A DNA stretch of 10,887 nucleotides from Synechococcales cyanobacterium PMM_0085 (GTDB taxonomy: Bacteria; Cyanobacteriota; Cyanobacteriia; Elainellales; Elainellaceae): contig CASBQJ010000397.1 of the NCBI GenBank assembly GCA_949127705.1, positions 1-10,887 of the forward strand, written 5' to 3'. Below the pieces are notes generated by a model. It worked only from the letters and a program-made list of their open reading frames with translations. It was not told the DNA's origin and ran no database searches. Positions 6,475 to 10,887 of the stretch are shown here, piece after piece. A program made the translations under genes and the position numbers. How positions within the stretch are numbered: position 1 is the first letter of the stretch; every line of letters starts with the position of its first letter.

Positions 6475-6984
6475 ATGATGGATTTATTCTCTCAGAACTG
6501 TCCTTGCTGTGACAGCGCCAAAGTCGATGTTCGTACCCGCTATACGACTGGAAATAATGGCACCCACCTGCTCTATCATTGTTGGAGTTGCGATATTTAT
6601 TTTAGTGATACCTTCGCGACTCCGATGGCTGGTTTAAGAACACCGTTGAGTCGGATCATTGAGGTGCTTAAAGCCAGAACAGAAGGACAAGGATTAAATG
6701 CGACGGCGCGAATCTTTGGAGTCTCTAAAAAGAGCATTATTGATTGGCAGTGGCGCTTGTCGGAGTTGAAGCCTGCTTTAACCCTGTACGGACTATGCCA
6801 TCAATTCCTTGCTCTGGTGATTGAAGGAGATGAGTTGTACACCAAAGTTCACCACACTATCGCTGCAGATAAACCAGAGGAAAGGGTACTCAGACATCTT
6901 GTCAAGTGGCAAGCCAATAGCCAAATACCCCACAAAAATGAGAGCCGCGCCCAGCCACCTTTGATGAAAGACGGACGCGACTAA
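6475..6984 (+). pseudogene. Truncated IS1-type transposase (insertion sequence remnant)
   Basis: Residues 1 to about 138 are the N-terminal part of a cyanobacterial IS1-family-like transposase. A four-cysteine zinc finger (C9, C12, C36, C39) is followed by a helix-turn-helix region (LNATARIFGVSKKSIIDW, about 74-91) and the first catalytic acidic site, IEGDELYTKV (117-125, Asp119). From about codon 138 (near 6890) the similarity stops. The last 30 residues are antisense to a membrane-protein gene and are not transposase, so the rest of the DDE catalytic domain is missing and the element should be dead. The short dyad AGTAG-T-CTACT (6440-6450) upstream may be near its left end. I could not identify a matching right end or target duplication. 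The ATG at 6475 and the one at 6478 are both possible starts. Confidence 0.8.
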
Positions 6985-7224
6985 CAAAACACCCACGATT
7001 CCAACCAGCGTCATGGCGACGAAGAGAATGAGCCATACCTACCAGGCATTCGCGGTAGCATGGGACAACTGCCGACATTCAGGGCAGCGATAATTCCCCA
7101 ACGGGGTAGCCCAATATCGCCGCCATGTAATAGGAAAAGCCGTTTGGTAATGGGGGCAAACTAACTGCCTTGCCAAGGTGTTTTTGGGGTGGTGAGAAAT
7201 TTGATGATCGTTGCGTCGATTCAT
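6890..7224 (-). pseudogene. Decayed zinc-ribbon membrane protein gene
   Basis: The start is the ATG at 7224, with GAGGA six bases upstream, only 20 bases after the PspC gene stops. Codons 1-61 encode a basic N-terminus and a zinc ribbon, CPHY...YRCPEC. An amber TAG (7041-7039) follows. The same frame then continues without a break as two hydrophobic segments (VWLILFVAMTLVGIVGVLL and WLGAALIFVGYLAIGLPL) until near 6890, where it runs into the transposase remnant. A zinc ribbon followed by two membrane helices makes sense as one protein, so the stop looks like a CAG-to-TAG change. The second ribbon ligand is Tyr (TAC) where Cys (TGC) is expected, a second transition. The 3' end is lost at the insertion sequence. 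The original role is unknown. Confidence 0.7.
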
Positions 7225-7244
7225 GATTGTTCCTCGATAGCTTG

Positions 7245-7835
7245 CTATTGCGATAGCGAAGTGCTGCCTTGAGCCGGTCGCGGCTCGATTGGGAATGCCA
7301 ACCAACACCAAAAGTACAGAACAATAAATCCAGGGATGACGATCGCCAAAACAACCGTGACAATCCGGATCACTTGAATGGGCTGATGCCACCGTTTAGC
7401 GATCGCTGAACAAACGCCTGCAACTATTTTGTGGCGGCGACTCCGGTAAAACGCCGCTGGAGATTGCCCTGACGTGCTGCCGGCAATTTGGGAGCGCTGA
7501 TGCTGTCCAGTCCCAGAAATCAGCAGCCCGATTGCGCCTAAAATTGCTGACGGAATGGCAAAAATTGCTAGCCAGTGCGACATCGCTAGCCCAGAAATAA
7601 CGTCTCCCAGCCAAACCGGGGAAGGACAGCGAAAGCGGATTGCTTCTGCCGAACAACTAAAGCGTTGAGCCAAACCGAGTGCGCCCCACGTCACAAGAAA
7701 CGGAGAAATTCCATAGACGACGCAAAGGCTCAACAAAAACAAATGCCAACTGGTCGAAAGTCGGCGAAAAAATGCGATTGAGGCGATCGCAGGGCCAATC
7801 AATAAAAAGAGGCAAATCAAAGGCAGGTAAAGCAT
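7245..7835 (-). CDS. PspC-domain membrane protein
   Basis: The 196-residue membrane protein has a C-terminal PspC domain (about 128-184): FYRSRRHKIVAGVCSAIAKR, then a hydrophobic segment ending LYFWCWLAFPIEP. The domain is named for the phage shock protein C of the envelope-stress response. The N-terminal half has three further hydrophobic segments (about 2-22, 31-52, 84-108) and a loop with Cys61 and Cys70, which could form a disulfide or bind a ligand; I do not recognise this part. The start has AGGA seven bases upstream (AGGAAAAACC). The gene follows the DUF6544-like gene after 47 bases and precedes the zinc-ribbon gene by 20, all on one strand, so co-transcription is likely. A role in sensing or buffering membrane stress is inferred from the domain alone. 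There is no PspA homologue in view. Confidence 0.8.
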   Translation of the reverse strand: MLYLPLICLFLLIGPAIASIAFFRRLSTSWHLFLLSLCVVYGISPFLVTWGALGLAQRFSCSAEAIRFRCPSPVWLGDVISGLAMSHWLAIFAIPSAILGAIGLLISGTGQHQRSQIAGSTSGQSPAAFYRSRRHKIVAGVCSAIAKRWHQPIQVIRIVTVVLAIVIPGFIVLYFWCWLAFPIEPRPAQGSTSLSQ

Positions 7836-7882
7836 GGTTTTTCCTGGGTCAGTTTTCTTGATTGAGCTGTTGCCTGCCCCGG

Positions 7883-8644
7883 CTACCGATACATTGCATC
7901 ATCGATCGTGGCTCGAAAAAACTCACCCTCCGACTCAAACCGCTCAGTGCCAAAGTACCACCCAATCCGTAGACGGGTCGGAATGGTGTAGCCGCAGAAT
8001 GTGCCCTCTTGCTCTAAAATTCCACCGAAGTCTACATACCGGAACCCAGCCTCGTCTGGATTACCCCAGCGGGGTAGCTTGAAGGTTTTGAGACGACCTG
8101 TTTGATCAAGGGTGAAATCGAGTTTGGCGCTCTCGCCTTGCACAATAAAACTAGACTGCAATCTGGAATCTAACTGCGACGAATCTGGACTTGCCCATGA
8201 AACGCGATCGCCACAGAATACAGACGGCAGGCACAATGACTCTGATTGGAGGCGACCAATAGCAGAGCGCGTAATGTCCGAGCCATCTGCTGTCATGACA
8301 GGGAATAATCCTAAAAGCTTCCACTGCATCGCACCGATGCCGTCAATGATGCGGTCTGATCCAACAATGGGTAAGAAGCCATTCATCCATGCTGTAGCAC
8401 TCCAAATCAGTCCATGTTCCCAGCAGATGACTTGCTCGGCTTTGAATGGAATCCAGGTTTTTAATTTAATTTCGCCGTGCATCTTCAAGCGAACCGCAGC
8501 AGCAAGCTGTGTTCTAGGCGCGATCGCATGGTCAAGATAGCGTCTGGCGGCGTCTGGCAGGTGAGTGTAGTTATCTGAGTGGAATACACGATTTTGAGAT
8601 GTGGCTGAATCCCATAGCGCATTGAGAGAGATTTGTTTGGTCAT
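7883..8644 (-). CDS. DUF6544-like conserved protein
   Basis: The 253-residue protein has no predicted signal peptide or membrane helix and is rich in Trp and aromatic strands. Recognisable blocks are LPDAARRYLDHAIAP (29-43), VRLKMHGEIKLKTWIPFKAE (51-70), SDRIIDGIGAMQWKLLGLFP (96-115), DITRSAIGRLQSESLCLPS (123-141) and CGYTIPTRLRIGWYFGTE (217-234). I associate this series with the uncharacterised family DUF6544/DUF6920, which looks like a beta-rich lipid- or ligand-binding fold. No catalytic motif is evident. Start choice: GGAGG (minus strand) lies five bases before the ATG at 8644; the GTG three bases earlier would be only two bases from it. The stop of the upstream membrane-protein gene is 30 bases away, supporting an operon. 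Function is unknown. Confidence 0.75.
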   Translation of the reverse strand: MTKQISLNALWDSATSQNRVFHSDNYTHLPDAARRYLDHAIAPRTQLAAAVRLKMHGEIKLKTWIPFKAEQVICWEHGLIWSATAWMNGFLPIVGSDRIIDGIGAMQWKLLGLFPVMTADGSDITRSAIGRLQSESLCLPSVFCGDRVSWASPDSSQLDSRLQSSFIVQGESAKLDFTLDQTGRLKTFKLPRWGNPDEAGFRYVDFGGILEQEGTFCGYTIPTRLRIGWYFGTERFESEGEFFRATIDDAMYR

Positions 8645-8674
8645 CACTACCTCCAGTGCTTTAATAGTTGTTGC

Positions 8675-9013
8675 TTAATTCAGAATTTGATAGATGGTGA
8701 TGATCAAAACGATTATAAAAATACTGGTGTAGATTAACTTTGTATACTTGGCTAGCCAACGGGGAAGATAAATATCAAAATTGTCCTGGGTGGAATTAGT
8801 GTATTTTCGAGCCAGCAGATTTAGTGGGCAGTGGGATTTAAACGTGAGTAAGATTAGCCCTTCTAGAACGATAAGTCCATAGCCGAGCCAGAGCCAGCGA
8901 TCTAGTTTATTGGCGATCGCGGCATACAGCATATAAAAAATTACAGCATTGAAGAATATCCATATCAACGTATGAGTGATCTTAATCAAAGTCAGTTTGG
9001 TCTCACCGTTCAT
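8675..9013 (-). CDS. Small three-helix membrane protein, weakly DUF2784-like
   Basis: The 112-residue integral membrane protein has hydrophobic segments at about 12-33, 38-58 and 89-110. The loop between the second and third holds SHCPLNLLARKYTNS and DNFDIYLPRWLAKY (60-90). A CPL motif just after a helix, followed by a basic stretch and an aromatic YL segment, resembles DUF2784, but the match is by eye and partial. It lacks enzyme motifs. The start is supported by GGAG seven bases before the ATG (GGAGCAATGAT). It is more AT-rich than its neighbours, with many Ile, Lys and Asn codons, which could mean separate ancestry. The gap to the CPBP protease gene upstream is 87 bases and to the DUF6544-like gene downstream 30 bases. 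Confidence 0.7.
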   Translation of the reverse strand: MNGETKLTLIKITHTLIWIFFNAVIFYMLYAAIANKLDRWLWLGYGLIVLEGLILLTFKSHCPLNLLARKYTNSTQDNFDIYLPRWLAKYTKLIYTSIFIIVLIITIYQILN

Positions 9014-9100
9014 ATCATTGCTCCATTTTCGGCGCTAACTTGCACCAGAAGCCAGAAGCTATTGTGAGCATTCTTGCGATGAGCCAGCCAGATGACGGAC

Positions 9101-9925
9101 TCATGGTTTCCTGTGTTGGCTTAGAGGATGTGGATCTGCATTGAAAAACAGACCAAAGGCAATTAAGGCTAGAATGCCAACCGCTAAGCCATAGGGACGT
9201 AGATTACTCCCATCCGGCATCACCATGACTGGTATGACCACAGTCCAAGCGTTGATCGCGGTGTGCAAAACAAGGGCTGGCAACACGCTTCCCCTAGTGC
9301 GGTTGAATAGCCACGCAAACAGCACCGATAGAGCAATCGTGTTCACCATAAATAGCCCAAAGGGGATGTGGCGTTGCGCTGTATCAGCTATGTAAAACAG
9401 TGGCAGATGCCATACGCCCCACACCACGCCCAAAATGACACTGGCCACGCGCCAGCTATAGCGCTCTTGCAAAACGGGCAATGCATAGCCCCGCCAGCCA
9501 AATTCCTCCCCAAGCGGGCCTCCGAGCAACAGAATCTGCCCAAAAAACACCACCACTAGGAGCACATGTCCGGATGCGGGGGACGGGGCAATTGTGCCCC
9601 CCAGTGTGATGTGTACAGCGGCGGCCAGCGCCATGACAGCCAAAGGCAAGAAAAACGAAACAGCCAGCCAGCCCCACCCAACCCGCCATTGCAGCGATCG
9701 CCTGAGCCAACTACTCAGACCGTCCTGTCCACCGGCGTATCGCACCACCGCGATCGCTGCAATGCCAGGGCCAAAACTCCCCGCTATAAGCAGTACCGTA
9801 CCTAAAGTGGGCAACTGAGGTCGGAACGTCGAACCCAACAGCCAGCAGAACCACGACCAGGCAAACGTTAAGGCAAAGAATACCAGCAGGTGCGTGCAAA
9901 AGCCGGATCTACTTCGATTTTCCAT
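9101..9925 (-). CDS. CPBP-family intramembrane glutamic endopeptidase
   Basis: The 274-residue polytopic membrane protein carries all CPBP (Abi/CAAX-protease-like, PF02517) motifs: GEEFGWRGY (Glu140, Glu141, Arg145), WGVWHLP (His173) and LHTAINAW (His221, Asn225). About eight hydrophobic segments are visible. Known members of the superfamily include the eukaryotic CAAX protease Rce1, bacterial maturation or immunity proteins for bacteriocins, and regulators of membrane signalling. The substrate here is unknown. No bacteriocin precursor was seen beside it. Motif 1 reads EEFGWRGYALP, typical of stand-alone bacterial members. It is the first gene of a minus-strand series of envelope genes. Translation may be controlled by a dyad immediately before the ATG. 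The only ribosome-site-like bases (AGGT) lie inside that dyad. Confidence 0.9.
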   Translation of the reverse strand: MENRSRSGFCTHLLVFFALTFAWSWFCWLLGSTFRPQLPTLGTVLLIAGSFGPGIAAIAVVRYAGGQDGLSSWLRRSLQWRVGWGWLAVSFFLPLAVMALAAAVHITLGGTIAPSPASGHVLLVVVFFGQILLLGGPLGEEFGWRGYALPVLQERYSWRVASVILGVVWGVWHLPLFYIADTAQRHIPFGLFMVNTIALSVLFAWLFNRTRGSVLPALVLHTAINAWTVVIPVMVMPDGSNLRPYGLAVGILALIAFGLFFNADPHPLSQHRKP

Positions 9926-9941
9926 AGGTAAATTCTACCTA
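9925..9941 (-). promoter_or_regulatory. Inverted repeat directly before the CPBP start codon
   Basis: TAGGTA (9925-9930), spacer AATTC, then TACCTA (9936-9941) is a perfect 6-bp dyad touching the ATG (9923-9925). In the mRNA it would fold as a small hairpin holding the AGGU and the first base of the start codon. It could equally be an operator. A further 10-bp palindrome CTATCGATAG lies at 9964-9973. Confidence 0.35.
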
Positions 9942-10073
9942 GATAGTTTTTTGCCACCTCACCCTATCGATAGATTCTCCGATCCTGTTCTCACCCAAGG
10001 CTGATGAATCACCTTCCGATGCTTGGTCAGCGATCGCCCTCAACAATCTGCCAATATCTGCCAACATTACTGA

Positions 10074-10103
10074 TTGACAAGGACACGAGTATGCCCGTAT
10101 CCT
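10074..10103 (+). promoter_or_regulatory. Candidate sigma-70 promoter
   Basis: A perfect -35 hexamer TTGACA (10074-10079) and TATCCT (10098-10103, four of six consensus matches) are separated by 18 bases. An imperfect dyad (10078-10105) overlaps the promoter and could be an operator. Transcription would start near 10110 and run toward the structured region and the 99-residue gene. Confidence 0.4.
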
Positions 10104-10109
10104 TGCTAA

Positions 10110-10300
10110 CTAAGGTTGTGTAACGACTCCGCAGTCGAGCAGCCCGTTTCGCTCCAAAAAACTAGCACCGTTCAGTGCTGTAGACACCAACACTGAACGG
10201 CTAACCCCCAACTGTAAACAGGCAGTATGGAGGCTAACACGAGATTTTAGCATTCTCGATAGCCACCCTGCTTTCCGATGGAAACGGGGTGGCTAGGTTT
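10110..10300 (+). ncRNA. Candidate structured small RNA or long leader
   Basis: Between the promoter candidate and a terminator-like hairpin lie about 190 bases with three more dyads: CGACT/AGTCG with loop CCGC (10124-10137), a perfect 10-bp stem CCGTTCAGTG/CACTGAACGG with a 13-base loop (10168-10200), and CGAGA/TCTCG (10240-10258). No protein frame is evident. I do not match it to a named cyanobacterial RNA (6S, Yfr families). The boundaries are guesses from the promoter and hairpin. The alternative is a 5' leader of the gene at 10337, with the last hairpin acting as an attenuator. Confidence 0.28.
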
Positions 10301-10301
10301 T
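10260..10301 (+). terminator. Strong hairpin followed by GGTTTTTGG
   Basis: TAGCCACCC (10260-10268) pairs perfectly with GGGTGGCTA (10287-10295). An inner TTTCC/GGAAA stem (10272-10284) closes on the loop GAT. Five T bases follow within GGTTTTTGG. This fits a Rho-independent terminator, though the U-run is short. It sits 36 bases before the start of the next gene, so it either ends an upstream RNA or attenuates that gene. Confidence 0.55.
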
Positions 10302-10336
10302 TGGGGTTTACTCTTACCCCATGCAGGAGAACCCCG

Positions 10337-10636
10337 ATGCTTGAGATGGTTAACGCGCCCAGTGCCCGCAGCTTTTTGACAACTGGTGAGAGCAGCGAGG
10401 GCGGTGCAGAAGATCGCCCCTCGCCGATAATTTTGCCGCTCTACTTTCACCCTCTGGCACCCGGCCAAGAGCAAATGCGGATCTTACTGATTAGCAGCCC
10501 TACTTGGGTAGAAGCCACCATTCATGACCTGCATGCACGCGGCTTTGCCGACCCCAATGATTGGAGTAGCCTCGTGCCCGGTGCCAATCCGGGTGAAGTG
10601 GTGAGCATCTTGACCCGACGCAGACAGCGACCCTAA
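10337..10636 (+). CDS. Hypothetical protein, 99 aa
   Basis: I do not recognise the family. The first 28 residues are polar and probably disordered. The rest (about 29-99) has a strand-helix character: IILPLYFHPLAPG, MRILLISSPTWVEATIHDLHARGFADPNDW, then PGEVVSILTRRRQRP. There is no signal peptide, membrane helix or metal motif. The W-x-x-L-VPG-N-GEVVSIL tail looks like a conserved structural core, not random translation. The start is the ATG at 10337, with AGGAGA six bases upstream; an in-frame GTG at 10289 would place the N-terminus inside the terminator-like hairpin. The good ribosome site and the compact hairpin just after the stop support a real gene. A role in DNA or protein handling cannot be told from sequence. 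Confidence 0.65.
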   Translation: MLEMVNAPSARSFLTTGESSEGGAEDRPSPIILPLYFHPLAPGQEQMRILLISSPTWVEATIHDLHARGFADPNDWSSLVPGANPGEVVSILTRRRQRP

Positions 10637-10649
10637 GCCGCTGAGATTT

Positions 10650-10682
10650 GGGGGGCGTTGGCCTGCACCTAGCGCCCCCTCT
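10650..10682 (+). terminator. GC-rich hairpin after the 99-residue gene
   Basis: GGGGGCG (10651-10657) pairs with CGCCCCC (10673-10679) around a short loop that can extend the stem. TCT follows but there is no real T-run. It lies 14 bases after the stop codon at 10636, so it may help end that transcript. The right arm is also part of a tandem repeat. Confidence 0.35.
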
Positions 10683-10700
10683 GCGCCCCCTCTGCGCCCC
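10672..10700. repeat. 11-bp tandem repeat GCGCCCCCTCT
   Basis: Two exact copies (10672-10682, 10683-10693) and a partial third (10694-10700, GCGCCCC). It is non-coding and GC-rich. It could be slippage-generated expansion of the terminator arm. Confidence 0.85.
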
Positions 10701-10704
10701 GAAC

Positions 10705-10735
10705 GAGGCTAACGGCAGCCTGTGCTGTTAGCCTC
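10705..10735. terminator. Hairpin between convergent genes
   Basis: GAGGCTAAC (10705-10713) pairs perfectly with GTTAGCCTC (10727-10735). An inner AGC/GCT adds three pairs past a bulge. It abuts the stop codon of the minus-strand gene (10735-10737). There is no T-tract on either side, so its terminator function rests on position and stem strength. Confidence 0.4.
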
Positions 10736-10887
10736 TATTGAAACACCAACGGCTGACAGGGCACAGCATTCGGCAAATTCAGCATTTCACCTAACGAAAA
10801 TCCAACAAATGGATTATTTGGAATTGGGGTATTGCCAGTGGCTAGCCAAAACAGCAACCGTTGCGAGTCATATACGACTTGGCGCAC
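10735..10887 (-). CDS. C-terminal 50 codons of an unidentified protein
   Basis: The minus-strand frame is open from the window edge to the TAG at 10737-10735. It encodes 50 residues that read like a folded protein: VVYDSQRLLFWLATGN, then PIPNNPFVGFSLGEMLNLP, then a short tail ending QPLVFQ. The start lies beyond the window. I do not recognise the family, and the fragment holds no motif that decides a function. The adjoining hairpin at the stop supports this as the true gene end. It converges with the 99-residue gene. Confidence 0.55.
   Translation of the reverse strand: MRQVVYDSQRLLFWLATGNTPIPNNPFVGFSLGEMLNLPNAVPCQPLVFQ

Larger units (their letters stand above)
9942..10336. other. 395-base region without a supported protein gene
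   Basis: The stretch lies between the divergent CPBP gene and the 99-residue gene. It holds a palindrome (9964-9973), one HIP1 site, a TTGACA promoter candidate (10074), and a series of dyads: CAAGGACACG/CGTATCCTTG with one mismatch (10078-10105), CGACT/AGTCG (10124-10137), CCGTTCAGTG/CACTGAACGG (10168-10200), CGAGA/TCTCG (10240-10258) and the strong hairpin at 10260-10295. Reading frames on both strands are short and show no protein-like composition. Confidence 0.7.

Noticed and set aside
6793..7014. Separate 73-residue minus-strand membrane protein
   Set aside because: Its first 40 residues share a frame with the zinc-ribbon gene across the amber codon, and its last 30 are antisense to the transposase. 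It is treated as part of the pseudogene.
9566..9818. Plus-strand open frames opposite the CPBP gene
   Set aside because: They are antisense to a gene with intact catalytic motifs, and their composition is Pro/Arg-rich shadow translation.
10289..10336. GTG start for the 99-residue gene
   Set aside because: It lies in the right arm of the terminator-like hairpin and lacks a ribosome site. The ATG at 10337 has AGGAGA at six bases.
1..10887. About 22 GCGATCGC octamers as regulatory sites
   Set aside because: They are spread through coding and non-coding DNA alike. This is the known HIP1 genome signature, not local operators.

Overview
The window is cyanobacterial. I count about 22 copies of the octamer GCGATCGC (HIP1), against well under one expected by chance. 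They lie inside genes and between them, which is a cyanobacterial genome signature. I cannot name a genus. No rRNA, tRNA or CRISPR array was seen.

Left block, plus strand (1-4746). The window opens inside a large gene. Its product joins a low-complexity glycine/alanine/proline tract, an OmpA-like peptidoglycan-binding domain, a proline-rich linker and three tandem copies of a beta-rich repeat. Eighteen bases downstream lies a V8/glutamyl-endopeptidase-like serine protease with a complete catalytic triad, a charged N-terminal extension and no signal peptide. After about 220 bases holding two copies of a palindromic repeat comes a second pair joined by an ATGA overlap. The first is a 96-residue carboxypeptidase-regulatory-like beta-sandwich protein. 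The second is a 349-residue protein that I read as a divergent aromatic (DMATS/ABBA-type) prenyltransferase. The first pair resembles accessory genes of exported or contractile-injection machinery, but no sheath, tube or baseplate gene is present, so that link is inference.

Middle, minus strand (4798-6186). A flavin reductase is fused to a plant-type 2Fe-2S ferredoxin and carries an N-terminal hydrophobic hairpin that should tie it to a membrane. A Fur-box-like element lies 35 bases upstream of its start. Next to it is a truncated IS1-type transposase (6475 to about 6890).

Right block, minus strand (about 6890-9925). Five genes run in the same direction: a CPBP-family membrane protease, a three-helix membrane protein, a DUF6544-like protein, a PspC-domain membrane protein and a zinc-ribbon membrane protein. 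They look like an envelope or stress set. The last gene is decayed: it has an in-frame amber codon, a lost zinc-ligand cysteine and a 3' end cut off at the transposase remnant.

Right end (9942-10887). A structured, apparently non-coding stretch has a TTGACA-type promoter candidate and a terminator-like hairpin, and could encode a small RNA or be a long leader. It is followed by a 99-residue cyanobacterial-type hypothetical protein, GC-rich tandem repeats and hairpins, and the C-terminal 50 codons of a minus-strand gene that enters from beyond the window.
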